The translations under genes were made by a program, and so were the position numbers. 64,000 nucleotides of DNA from Mucilaginibacter pedocola (lineage in GTDB: Bacteria > Bacteroidota > Bacteroidia > Sphingobacteriales > Sphingobacteriaceae): the NCBI RefSeq assembly GCF_002013915.1, contig NZ_MBTF01000039.1, positions 1 through 64,000 of the forward strand, in the 5' to 3' direction. Below, piece by piece: positions 1-7,346 of the stretch (positions within the stretch are counted from its first letter, which is position 1; each line of letters opens with the position of its first letter). The notes beneath the pieces were generated by a model that was not told where the DNA came from, did not search any database, and saw only the letters and a list, made by a program, of their open reading frames with translations.

Positions 1-13
1 TGTCATCCTATGT
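1..13 (+). other. left insertion junction of the IS110 element
   Basis: TGTC (1-4) is read as the remaining left target, AT (5-6) as the shared core, and CCTATGT (7-13) as the first bases of the element. TGTCAT recurs at 90-95 inside the candidate bridge RNA, and bases 5-13 can pair with 181-189 of that RNA, with two wobble pairs. Only four bases of left flank are visible, so the target on this side is incomplete. Confidence 0.65.
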
Positions 14-59
14 TTGCTTATAGGAAAAAGTTAAGTGTTTAGAGTAAATTTAAAGTAGA

Positions 60-215
60 AGAAAAAGGGTAAAGAGAAAGATCACGAGTTGTCATTGGCT
101 GTAGGAAGCCGTTCGAAATGCAGATCACTTTACCCCTTTGCTTACAAGCTTGAACAGTTCATTAGGCCACAAGAGCCTGTATGTAGGATTGATAAGCAGT
201 AAAGCAGGTTCTTCT
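60..215 (+). ncRNA. candidate IS110 bridge RNA
   Basis: Two structured loops are visible. Loop 1 is closed by 64-74 pairing with 128-139 (one bulge). It holds TTGTCAT (89-95), a GGCT/AGCC hairpin (97-110) and TTCGAAAT (112-119). Loop 2 is closed by TGCTTA (139-144) with TAAGCA (193-198). It holds ACAGTTCAT (154-162), an AGGC/GCCT hairpin (164-178) and ATGTAGGAT (181-189). The first guide equals the left flank and the second is complementary to the right flank at 1216-1223. The third equals the element's right end at 1209-1217, and the fourth is complementary to its left end at 5-13. All four carry the AT core. This is the IS621-type arrangement of target and donor loops. The exact 5' and 3' ends are not determined, and an alternative stem 171-179/205-213 is also possible. 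Confidence 0.75.
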
Positions 216-240
216 ACAGTATTTATCTCAAAACAAAGTT

Positions 241-1206
241 ATGGAAACTCATGCAAATTACATTGGTGTAGACATTTCAAAAGCGTCCTTTGACGTATCA
301 GCCGGCCGACGCCATTATCAGTTCAGCAACGAAACTACAGGCTTCGACGGCTTCTTAAAGCTATTGGATACAGATAGCCATATCGTGATGGAAGCATCCG
401 GCCCATATTATTTAAGGCTTGCTTGCTTCCTGCATACGAAGGGCATTAAGGTAAGTGTGGTAAATCCTTTGGTGATTCGCCGCTACAGCCAAATGCGTAT
501 GTCCCGGGCTAAAACAGATAAGAAAGACGCACTCCTGATCGCAGAGTATGGTGCCATGGCTAAGCCGGAGCAATGGGCCCCACCACAGCAGCATGTGGTA
601 GAATTACAGCAAACAGAAGCCATTTTATCAGGATTGAGCAAGCAGCATACTGTGTTAAGCAACCAGCTTGAAAGCTTTACAGCTACAGGAATGATGCAAA
701 AAGCACTGAGGCAGACGATACAAAAAGAGCTATGCCACCTTAAACAACTTATATCACGGCTTTCAGCTAACATGGAAAAGATCGTTCTTGAACATTATGG
801 GCAAATGCTATCAGGACTGAAAAGCATACCTGGCATTGGCAAAAAAACAGCGATAATGCTCATCCTGGTAAGCGGTGGTTTCGAGCGTTTCGGCGATTGC
901 AGTAAATTAAGCTCTTACATTGGGACATGCCCGCGCCTGTTCGAATCGGGCAGCAGTGTAAAAGGCAGGCCAAGAATATGTAAAATGGGCATGTCTGCGA
1001 TCAGGGCCTCATTGTATGTATGCTCATGGAGCGCAAAACGCTGCAATAAAGCCTGCCGGGAGCTTTATGAACGCTTGCTGGCAAAAGGAAAAGCCAAAAA
1101 AGTTGCTTTGATCGCAGTCGTAAATAAGTTGCTAAAGCAAGCTTTTGCAATAGCTAAAACTAACTCAACATATCAGGAAAATTATTCAAATATTATTTGC
1201 TTTTAA
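241..1206 (+). CDS. IS110-family transposase (bridge-RNA-guided DEDD recombinase)
   Basis: A full-length 321-residue transposase. The N-terminal RuvC-like DEDD domain shows Asp11 in YIGVDISKASFDVS, Glu51 in VMEASG, and Asp93 and Asp96 in AKTDKKDA. The C-terminal Transposase_20 part has SGLKSIPGIGKKTA at about 195-208 and a GTCPRLFESGSS stretch near 228-239. The latter contains the serine expected to attack DNA in this family. The family moves as a circle without terminal inverted repeats and uses a structured RNA to choose donor and target. The ATG at 241 fits the length of relatives. The reading frame is intact and all four acidic residues are present, so the protein may be active. A helical linker rich in Gln and Leu lies between the two domains. 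Confidence 0.93.
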   Translation: METHANYIGVDISKASFDVSAGRRHYQFSNETTGFDGFLKLLDTDSHIVMEASGPYYLRLACFLHTKGIKVSVVNPLVIRRYSQMRMSRAKTDKKDALLIAEYGAMAKPEQWAPPQQHVVELQQTEAILSGLSKQHTVLSNQLESFTATGMMQKALRQTIQKELCHLKQLISRLSANMEKIVLEHYGQMLSGLKSIPGIGKKTAIMLILVSGGFERFGDCSKLSSYIGTCPRLFESGSSVKGRPRICKMGMSAIRASLYVCSWSAKRCNKACRELYERLLAKGKAKKVALIAVVNKLLKQAFAIAKTNSTYQENYSNIICF

Positions 1207-1208
1207 AC

Positions 1209-1223
1209 ACAGTTCATTTCGAG
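1209..1223 (+). other. right insertion junction of the IS110 element
   Basis: ACAGTTC (1209-1215) is the right end, AT (1216-1217) the core, and TTCGAG (1218-1223) the right target. The ten bases 1209-1218 are repeated exactly at 154-163 in the candidate bridge RNA. Bases 1216-1223 can pair with 112-119, with one wobble at the last position. Confidence 0.65.
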
Positions 1224-1266
1224 CGAGCAAAGGGCCGGTTCGTGAACGGGGGCGACGAGAAATCTT
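1214..1266 (+). repeat. right half of a palindromic REP-like repeat split by the IS
   Basis: The stretch begins CATTTCGAGCGAGC and ends GACGAGAAATCTTA, giving ATTTC/GAAAT arms. Related sequence with TGTCATTTCGAA is intact at 42024-42035 on the minus strand. The missing left arm would lie before the window start. Confidence 0.55.
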
Positions 1267-1312
1267 AGGTACAATGCAAAGCGACAATGAGTAATTAGAG
1301 CATGACGGAAAC

Positions 1313-2578
1313 TTATTTCAAATAGCTCTCCAAATCGCCTTTCCATTTAACAAACCCGTCAACAAGGTTTGAGTAGTCGTGATTAATTCGCCTGAATGAT
1401 TCATCTGCTGCATTTATATATGCTCTTTTACCTTGAATTTTCATTAGATTAATCATATCTTCTAATTTTCGCATAGTTGACTTGAGAACGTTCGGGTTTT
1501 TTGGAATTTGCCAAATATAAGTTGCTTCTTCCGTGTCAAGTGTTTCCCAAACAACATGATAATTTTTGTCGCCTTGAATTAGGAAGATGAAAGAAAAAGG
1601 TTTTTGAATAAACCTTAATTTCATAATATCATGCAAATGTTGACTTGACAAAAATCTTAATTGTTTATAATGTTTGGTGTTTGAAATCTTCAGCAAGTCA
1701 TTAATGAAATCTTTTTCGTTATCGTAGAAAGGATTCTTTTTGATTTTAACTTCAGCGAACGTCTCAAAATATTCGTCCATTGTAAATAAATTTTTATCAA
1801 TGTCGACGCTTGTTTTTTTCTTAGTTTCTCTAACGAACTCAAATTTTACATTATCAATTAGGCTATTGTTTATCTGTTCAATTTCGGAGGATTTTGCGAC
1901 TGACGATGTTATCTCGTCATCAGTAAATTCCACCACTGCTGTTACTTGTATTTCTTTTGTTTTAGGAACGTTCGCAAAATAATTTTTTACCGCATCAAAT
2001 TCTTCTCTGATGTCATGGTTGGAAATTGTAAACTCAATGAGCTTGTAATGTCCTTGTAGCTTTTTATCAAATGAAACACCACCAAGAATAAAGCGAACAT
2101 TTTTTATTTGAACAAAAAATGTTTCGGTTAAAGTTCGCTTGTATGGATGTTTTTCTATTGCCGGGAGCTCATTTACGATTGAGGATTGTATGGATGGGTA
2201 TTTTACTCTATCTGGTACAACATCTTTAGAAGGATAGAAAGATCCTGAACCCTTACCCGATAATGTTGTTAAAAGTCCAGCTGTATCTAAATTGCGGAAT
2301 GTTATAATTTCTATGTCGTTAAGTTTGTGTGAAAGTTGCTTTTGATTTTGCTCAAATTCTGTTTCGCCTATGTGATACGCAAGCACTTCACAATAAATTT
2401 TCTTTTCGCTTTCATTGTGATTGATAACTCTGATTGTCCAGTATGCAGGGTGTTTAAATTCCTTTTTTTCTATGTTAAGAATATTTGATAAACCAGCTTT
2501 TTCAAGCAGTATAGGTTTGTCATCTATTAAGAATGCTTTATCTTGCCTAAATAGTATTTTAAATTCTTGTCCATTCAT
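1313..2578 (-). CDS. hypothetical protein, A+T-rich orphan next to the IS
   Basis: A 421-residue soluble protein that I do not recognise. No signal peptide or membrane segment is visible. The N-terminal half looks like mixed alpha/beta with many Lys and Glu residues. The middle (about 195-260) is charged and runs into a KKKTSVDIDK stretch. The C-terminal part has a hydrophobic strand FSFIFLIQG followed by a helical tail rich in Lys, Met and Asn. Base composition is much more A+T-rich than the sugar genes that follow, which suggests recent acquisition. It stands alone, with the IS110 on one side and a hairpin plus the esterase gene on the other. A role in defence is conceivable from location and composition, but no diagnostic motif supports it. 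Confidence 0.75.
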   Translation of the reverse strand: MNGQEFKILFRQDKAFLIDDKPILLEKAGLSNILNIEKKEFKHPAYWTIRVINHNESEKKIYCEVLAYHIGETEFEQNQKQLSHKLNDIEIITFRNLDTAGLLTTLSGKGSGSFYPSKDVVPDRVKYPSIQSSIVNELPAIEKHPYKRTLTETFFVQIKNVRFILGGVSFDKKLQGHYKLIEFTISNHDIREEFDAVKNYFANVPKTKEIQVTAVVEFTDDEITSSVAKSSEIEQINNSLIDNVKFEFVRETKKKTSVDIDKNLFTMDEYFETFAEVKIKKNPFYDNEKDFINDLLKISNTKHYKQLRFLSSQHLHDIMKLRFIQKPFSFIFLIQGDKNYHVVWETLDTEEATYIWQIPKNPNVLKSTMRKLEDMINLMKIQGKRAYINAADESFRRINHDYSNLVDGFVKWKGDLESYLK

Positions 2579-2712
2579 TGTTGTTGTTTTCCTAACGTAG
2601 GTGCTAACTTGTAAGAGTATGCAATATAACTACATAAGTTTGCAATACGTGGAGGGACTGCCCAAAAGAGGAACACAACTCTAAAGTTTCACTATCTATT
2701 TCTTTCAGTCCC

Positions 2713-2740
2713 CGCAGGGTCTCTCGAAGAGGACCCTGCG
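2713..2740 (-). terminator. hairpin after the acetylesterase gene
   Basis: CGCAGGGTC (2713-2721) is complementary to GACCCTGCG (2732-2740), with a ten-base loop. It lies eight bases past the stop of the minus-strand esterase gene. The run of T expected of a strong intrinsic terminator is weak, so it may instead be a dispersed repeat that also ends transcription. The rest of 2579-2747 shows nothing clear. Confidence 0.45.
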
Positions 2741-2747
2741 CGCCCCC

Positions 2748-4724
2748 TTATTTCTTCCCGAACGTAGTATACTGCCAGCTATCCGTACGGAATGGCGAGG
2801 CTGGCAAACCGGCGGCGTTGTATAAATTACAAACCGGGTTGTTGGCCCAGGCGTAGCGTACAGCTACCGGGTTCTTTACATCGGGACTGCTTACGGTTAC
2901 GGTGTTGCCGCTGATGGTAGCATCGGCCCAGTAAAACTTCTGGTCGTCGCCGGCAATGGCAAAGCCGGATAGCTTTTCACCGTTTTTCGCCGTTAGCCCG
3001 TCGGCATTTTTAAATTTAAGGCTGATGCTGTTGCCGTTTATTTTTTGCGAAGTGTACATCGGGCCAGAGTATACGCCGCCCTGTCCGTAGTCTTTAGCTA
3101 AGGCTATCAGCGCCAAGCGGTGGCCTACATCCTGTTTATTATGCGGGTGAATATCTGCGCCTTCGCCAATATCTATAGCTACCGCCATACCGGTGTAGGG
3201 CAATGCTAAAGTTGAACGCTGAACATCCCTCAATTCGGCCCAGGCAGATGATACGGGCTGAGGGCTTACCGGCATAAAGTTGGCCAGTTGTACAAAATAG
3301 AATGGCATTTTAGGGTTGTTCCAATCGCGGCGCCAATCGTTTATCAGTGCGGGGAATATCTCACCATATTGTTGGGCGCGGTTGGTATTGGCTTCGCCCT
3401 GGTACCATATAGCGCCTTTCACGGCGTATTGCGTAAAGGGGTTCAGCATGGCATTGAATAATACCGAAGGGCGGTTAGGCCCATCATTCAGTACCGGCGT
3501 TGGGTAACCTTTAAAATCGACGGCTGCTTTGTATTGCCATGCGCCTTCCAGTTGTATCCGTTCGCCGTTGTACTCTAAAAACATAGTGCCTTTTTTGCCC
3601 ATAAAACCGCCATCGCCGCCGGTATCAAATGCACGCACGGTTATTACCGCTTCGCCGGCTTTAACTTTATCGGCAGGGACGGTGTAGTTACGCGGAGCAG
3701 CATAAAAGTTTGTTTCGCCAATTTTATCTCCGTTGAAAAAGGTGATATCATTATCATCTATGGCGCCCAGGCTCAGTTTTACATCTTTACCTGCCCAGCT
3801 CTCAGGGATAGTAACTTTTTTACGGAACCACACGATACCATCAAAATCGGGCAGGACCGAGCTTTCCCATGAACCGGGTGCCTGCATGGTTTTCCAGCCC
3901 GAAGCATCAAAGCCGGGAGCCGCCCACACGGCTACGCCGTTTTGATAACCTCCGTCCTTAGCAGCAATATTAGCCTGCCATTCGGTGTTTTCTTTGTTGA
4001 ATATGGCAAGGCTTTGGTCTTTGGTCAGTGTCTTCATTTTATTGTAGGCATTGGCCAGGTCGGGCAGTTGTTTTACGGTGCCTTCGCTTTCCCAAGCCTC
4101 GGCAATAGTACCGCCCCACGACGAATGGATGATACCCATTGGGATGCCTGTTTTTTTATAGATATCGCGTGCAAAAAAGTAGGCCACTGCCGAGAATTGC
4201 GCCACCGATTTTGAATCGCAAGGCAGCCAGCCGCCACCTATTATTTTGGCATCGTCCAGGGGTTCGGTGCTGGTAATATGTTCTACCTGCAGCAGGCGGA
4301 TGCTGGGGTAATTATTGGCATCGGCCAGTTCCTGCTGGTAATTCACCACCTGCGACCAGCCCGAAACCGGCATCTCCATGTTCGACTGCCCCGAGGCTAT
4401 CCACACCTCGCCTATCAGTACATTTTTTAGCGTAACCGCCTCACCATCGCTTATGGTAATATCGTAAGGGCCACCGTATGATGGGGTGGCCAGTAGCACT
4501 TTCCATTGACCATCGGCACCGGCAACTGCGGTGAACTGCTTTTTGCTCCAGGTGGTGCTAACGGTTACCAGTTTGCCCGGTTCGGCCTTTCCCCATAAGG
4601 CGGCTTTTGTTTTTTGCTGCAGTACCATATTATCGGTAAGTACAGATGGTAAAGTTATTTTAGCCTGGGCATGAAGGCTTGCAGCGGCAAGCGCTGAAAA
4701 GATGAGGGCACGAAAGGTTTTCAT
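2748..4724 (-). CDS. secreted sialate O-acetylesterase (SGNH/SASA family)
   Basis: A 658-residue exported esterase that removes O-acetyl groups from sialic acids or other acetylated glycans. A signal peptide covers about residues 1-20 (hydrophobic core ALIFSALAAASLHAQA). The nucleophile serine is Ser114 in SGQSNMEMPV. A conserved IWYQGEANT block lies near 440, and the Asp/His pair is in DIHPHNK near 555. Between the halves of the catalytic domain sits a jelly-roll insertion resembling the sugar-binding domain of GH2 enzymes (about 290-400, around GSWE, WFRKKVTIP and DDNDITFFNG), which is usual for this family. It is downstream of the lut genes on the same strand, separated from lutC by 293 bases holding repeats. 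With the GH95 fucosidase nearby, a role in trimming host or plant glycans is a reasonable inference. Confidence 0.9.
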   Translation of the reverse strand: MKTFRALIFSALAAASLHAQAKITLPSVLTDNMVLQQKTKAALWGKAEPGKLVTVSTTWSKKQFTAVAGADGQWKVLLATPSYGGPYDITISDGEAVTLKNVLIGEVWIASGQSNMEMPVSGWSQVVNYQQELADANNYPSIRLLQVEHITSTEPLDDAKIIGGGWLPCDSKSVAQFSAVAYFFARDIYKKTGIPMGIIHSSWGGTIAEAWESEGTVKQLPDLANAYNKMKTLTKDQSLAIFNKENTEWQANIAAKDGGYQNGVAVWAAPGFDASGWKTMQAPGSWESSVLPDFDGIVWFRKKVTIPESWAGKDVKLSLGAIDDNDITFFNGDKIGETNFYAAPRNYTVPADKVKAGEAVITVRAFDTGGDGGFMGKKGTMFLEYNGERIQLEGAWQYKAAVDFKGYPTPVLNDGPNRPSVLFNAMLNPFTQYAVKGAIWYQGEANTNRAQQYGEIFPALINDWRRDWNNPKMPFYFVQLANFMPVSPQPVSSAWAELRDVQRSTLALPYTGMAVAIDIGEGADIHPHNKQDVGHRLALIALAKDYGQGGVYSGPMYTSQKINGNSISLKFKNADGLTAKNGEKLSGFAIAGDDQKFYWADATISGNTVTVSSPDVKNPVAVRYAWANNPVCNLYNAAGLPASPFRTDSWQYTTFGKK

Positions 4725-4831
4725 AATATTAAGTTAGGCAAATATTCATTTTTATTTGATGAAATAAAAGGAGAATTTCATCATTTTTAGTGCTGCTAAA
4801 AGGGTTAAGCAACTTAAAACCATTTACAGCC

Positions 4832-4957
4832 TTGTCATTGCGAGCGAAGCGCGGCAATCTCCGGCTAAGCATTACCGCTTTACATTGTGGACTGTCCTCT
4901 GAGATTGCCACGCCGCCTCTTCGCTCACCCCTTCCCGCTGCGGCTCGCAATGACAAA
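4832..4957. repeat. long palindromic repeat, TTGTCATTGCGAGCG type
   Basis: TTGTCATTGCGAGCGAAGCG at the left is mirrored by CGCTGCGGCTCGCAATGACA at the right, with an inner GCAATCTC/GAGATTGC pair. The outer arm differs by one base, just right of the AT core, from the target predicted for the IS110 bridge RNA. It fills most of the gap between lutC and the acetylesterase gene. Confidence 0.7.
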
Positions 4958-4979
4958 GGGGCTTTCACAGCGGCTTTTT

Positions 4980-5015
4980 CATCTGCACATCCGCACATTT
5001 GCATATCTGCACATT
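4980..5015. repeat. short tandem repeat of ATCTGCACAT units
   Basis: Degenerate units of ATCTGCACAT, CCGCACATTT and GCATATCTGCACAT follow one another just past the lutC stop codon. The same unit family occurs at 36107-36141, 36811-36848 and 38975-38998. Confidence 0.6.
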
Positions 5016-5017
5016 TC

Positions 5018-5614
5018 CTACCCCAACACCACAAATATCACCAAACTGCGTGGACCGTGGGCGCCAAGTACTAAGGATTGTTCGATATCGGCAGTTTTTG
5101 ATGGGCCGGCTATAAAGGCGGCGAAGCCATGGTCGGTGCCGGCGGTGCGCACGTAGGCGGCATGCATATCGGGGACGATATCTTTCGCATTCACTACAAA
5201 TGCTAAATGCTGGCAAATGAAGGGCAGCACGCGGGTACCCATCAGTTTTTCGGTAAGCCAAAGGGCGCTGTTCTCGGCAACGCCAAATTCGGCGCGTAAA
5301 ATAGCAAGGTCCACGTTGGCTAAATCGTGAGGGGCATTACCCGCAAATAAGGCGGCATCATCGGCAACATCCAACAACTCGGGCAAAGTGGTTAATACAC
5401 GTCCGCCTTCGGGGATATTAAGGTGCGACTTGATGTCATCCACATTATCCACCAATACAACCTTACCGCCCACATTACCGGCAACCGTTGCAAAGGTTTG
5501 CAGCAACACTTCGGCGCTATGGGCTTTATTTTCCCATGCGGTAATATCCGGCGCAGCAACTAAAGGCGGCTGGTTACGGCGTACATCTGCTAATATTCTA
5601 TCGCGGCTGGTCAT
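5018..5614 (-). CDS. lutC: LutC, lactate utilization LUD-domain protein
   Basis: A 198-residue LUD-domain protein (LutC/YkgG family), third subunit of the LutABC iron-sulfur complex that oxidises L-lactate to pyruvate in the cytoplasm. The frame stays open further upstream, but that extension is translated palindromic repeat. The start chosen is the ATG at 5612-5614 (MTSRDRILADVRRNQ), which gives the usual family length and N-terminus. Conserved features are the GRVLTTLPELLDVADDAALF region, the AEFGVAENSALWLTE block near 105-120 and FICQHLAFVV. It is separated from lutB by 370 bases of repeats, although lutB and lutA overlap. The product should still work with LutA and LutB encoded just upstream. 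Confidence 0.88.
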   Translation of the reverse strand: MTSRDRILADVRRNQPPLVAAPDITAWENKAHSAEVLLQTFATVAGNVGGKVVLVDNVDDIKSHLNIPEGGRVLTTLPELLDVADDAALFAGNAPHDLANVDLAILRAEFGVAENSALWLTEKLMGTRVLPFICQHLAFVVNAKDIVPDMHAAYVRTAGTDHGFAAFIAGPSKTADIEQSLVLGAHGPRSLVIFVVLG

Positions 5615-5654
5615 GTTGGTTTTGTTTATTACTTGTCGCCTGGCTATTTTACTG

Positions 5655-5704
5655 ACCCCGCCTTCGCTATCGCTGGGCGACCCTCTCTGCTTCGCAAAGA
5701 GGGT
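5655..5704. repeat. 50-base repeat, copy 1 between lutB and lutC
   Basis: This copy is identical over 50 bases to 5898-5947, in the same direction. It contains CTATCGCTGGGCGACCCTCT and the small hairpin CCCTCTctgcttcgcaaAGAGGG. It belongs to the same family as the long elements at 11910-12096 and 18821-18975. Confidence 0.8.
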
Positions 5705-5724
5705 GAGCTGCATATTTCGCCCGG

Positions 5725-5836
5725 TCAAGCGTCCACGCTTGACTGAAAATAATTTGGAGCGTCCACGCTCCCGTGTTAATTATAAAAAGTAAGCGTGGAC
5801 ACTTACAAACGCTATTATTCAAGCGTGGACGCTTGA
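5725..5836. repeat. cluster of four small hairpins with a shared core and changing arms
   Basis: Four short palindromes stand in 112 bases: TCAAGCGTCCACGCTTGA (5725-5742), GGAGCGTCCACGCTCC (5756-5771), GTAAGCGTGGACACTTAC (from about 5789) and TCAAGCGTGGACGCTTGA (5819-5836). The core GCGTCCACGC (or its complement) is kept. The outer bases change on both sides together, so pairing is preserved, once through a G-T wobble. Related hairpins are seen at 28155-28172 and 35483-35504. Confidence 0.75.
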
Positions 5837-5897
5837 ACAGGCGACCGTGAATACTTTACGCCTTGGCTTCGTTGCCCATCGCTCTGCTACTCCACTC

Positions 5898-5947
5898 ACC
5901 CCGCCTTCGCTATCGCTGGGCGACCCTCTCTGCTTCGCAAAGAGGGT
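5898..5947. repeat. 50-base repeat, copy 2 between lutB and lutC
   Basis: This is a direct copy of 5655-5704 with no difference seen. The two copies bracket the small-hairpin cluster, and together they separate lutB from lutC. Confidence 0.8.
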
Positions 5948-5984
5948 AAAAAGGGCTTTCTTCCTAATCTCTAATCTTCAGCCT

Positions 5985-7346
5985 CTAACCTCTATTCTTC
6001 TTATACCACTCCCCGAAAGATTCCTTCGGTGCCTCGGGCATTTCGCGTTGTTTGTACCATGGGTTTAGCGGGTTACTTACGGCGAATGGGGTATGTTTTA
6101 TTACCCAACGGCCGGCTTTGCCTGCTAAGCGGTATGCTGTTGGCGATGCCAGTGTTTTGGCCATGCCGTGCATAGCAAGCGTTTTCTTTTTATCGCTATA
6201 GCCTGCCTTTACAATTACCTGCCGCCATTTATATAGTTGGGTATGGATATCTATTTTAACGGGGCACACATTACTGCACGAGCCGCAAAGCGTGGAGGCA
6301 AAAGGCAGATCAGAATATTGTTTCATATCCAGATTCGGCGCGAGGATAGAGCCTATTGGCCCTGCCACGGCGGTATGGTAGCTGTGCCCACCGCTGCGGC
6401 GGTAAACCGGGCAGGTGTTCATACAAGCGCCACAGCGGATACATTTTAGCGAGTTGCGAAAATCTTCGCGCCCTAACTGTACACTGCGTCCGTTATCAAC
6501 CAGCACAATGTGCATCTCCTGGCCCGGGCGTGGTTTTTTAAAGTGGCTGCTGTAAGTGGTGATGGGTTGCCCCGTGGCGCTACGAGTAAGCAGCCTCAAA
6601 AACACGCTGAGGTGTTTGCGCTGAGGGATAAGCTTCTCTATCCCCATGCTGGCAATATGTATGTCGGACAGATGTGCTCCCATATCGGCATTGCCCTCGT
6701 TGGTGCAAACCACAAACTCACCCGTTTCGGCTACCGCGAAGTTTACGCCGGTGAGCGCCGCCCTGCGTGACAAAAAAGTATTGCGCAGGTGTATGCGCGC
6801 CGTTTCGGTAAGTATTTGCGGATTGGCTTCGCCTTTCGCGCTGCCCAAATGTTCGTGGAATATATCGCCTATCTCTTCCTTCTTTTTGTGGATGCAGGGC
6901 AGTACGATATGGCTCGGCGGTTCTTTTGCCAGCTGGACAATAAGTTCGCCCAAATCGGAATCTACCACGTTAATGCCCTGCTCTTCCAAATAGTGGTTGA
7001 GGTGGCATTCTTCGGTAAGCATCGATTTGCTTTTCACCATTTGGGTAATGCCATGCTTTTTTAGCAAGCCGTGCACAATCTCGTTATGCTCTTTTGCATC
7101 GGCAGCCCAATGTACGGTGATGCCGTTTTTGATAGCATTCTGCTCGAATTGTTCGAGGTAATTGCCCAGGTTTGAGAGTACGTTATGCTTTATTTGCGAA
7201 GCAGTTTCGCGCAGCAGTTCCCAATCGGGTATCAGGTGCGATGCCTTATCGCGCTTTTGGCGCACCCACCAAAGGGTTTCGTCGTGCCAGTTTACGCGTT
7301 GCTCATCTTTGTTGAACGTTTCGGAAAGTTCGGCGTGGTTCTTCAT
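5985..7346 (-). CDS. lutB: LutB, lactate utilization iron-sulfur protein
   Basis: A 453-residue subunit of the L-lactate oxidising complex. It has an N-terminal LUD domain (about 60-290) and two ferredoxin-like cysteine clusters: CIRCGACMNTCPVYRRSGGH near 300-320 and CGSCSNVCP near 355-363. These should bind two [4Fe-4S] clusters. The start chosen is the ATG at 7344-7346 (MKNHAELSETFNK). It overlaps the lutA stop in an ATGA and has AAGGAG eight bases upstream, an unusual but clear Shine-Dalgarno for this phylum. The longer open frame upstream runs antisense-like through lutA and is not used. The length matches the family. The overlap implies translational coupling to lutA. Confidence 0.92.
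   Translation of the reverse strand: MKNHAELSETFNKDEQRVNWHDETLWWVRQKRDKASHLIPDWELLRETASQIKHNVLSNLGNYLEQFEQNAIKNGITVHWAADAKEHNEIVHGLLKKHGITQMVKSKSMLTEECHLNHYLEEQGINVVDSDLGELIVQLAKEPPSHIVLPCIHKKKEEIGDIFHEHLGSAKGEANPQILTETARIHLRNTFLSRRAALTGVNFAVAETGEFVVCTNEGNADMGAHLSDIHIASMGIEKLIPQRKHLSVFLRLLTRSATGQPITTYSSHFKKPRPGQEMHIVLVDNGRSVQLGREDFRNSLKCIRCGACMNTCPVYRRSGGHSYHTAVAGPIGSILAPNLDMKQYSDLPFASTLCGSCSNVCPVKIDIHTQLYKWRQVIVKAGYSDKKKTLAMHGMAKTLASPTAYRLAGKAGRWVIKHTPFAVSNPLNPWYKQREMPEAPKESFGEWYKKNRG

Larger units (their letters stand above)
5..1217 (+). mobile_element. IS110-family insertion sequence
   Basis: The element contains a single DEDD transposase gene (241-1206), about 235 bases of non-coding left end and only about ten bases of right end. 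That asymmetry is the IS110-group layout, in which a bridge RNA is encoded upstream of the recombinase. No terminal inverted repeats are seen, as expected for the family. Both junctions share TCAT (3-6 and 1214-1217), so the exact cut has a few bases of ambiguity; the guide pairings in the candidate RNA favour AT as the core. The right flank continues as a palindromic repeat that the element appears to have split. Confidence 0.85.

Noticed and set aside
171..213. Nine-base stem AAGAGCCTG/CAGGTTCTT as the main fold of the second bridge-RNA loop
   Set aside because: It leaves one donor guide outside the loop. The alternative with 139-144/193-198 as closing stem and 164-178 as inner hairpin mirrors the first loop and puts both donor guides inside. 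The stem is kept only as an alternative.
1313..2578. Assignment of the orphan gene to a known defence family
   Set aside because: The A+T-rich context invited it, but no catalytic or family motif could be pointed to, so it is left as unknown.
4790..5156. Plus-strand open frames near lutC
   Set aside because: They are translated palindromic repeat sequence and the reverse of lutC, with no domain or start signal.
5725..5836. Regular short repeats that might be a CRISPR array
   Set aside because: The units are palindromes with changing arms and irregular spacing. No constant direct repeat with unique spacers and no cas gene is present.
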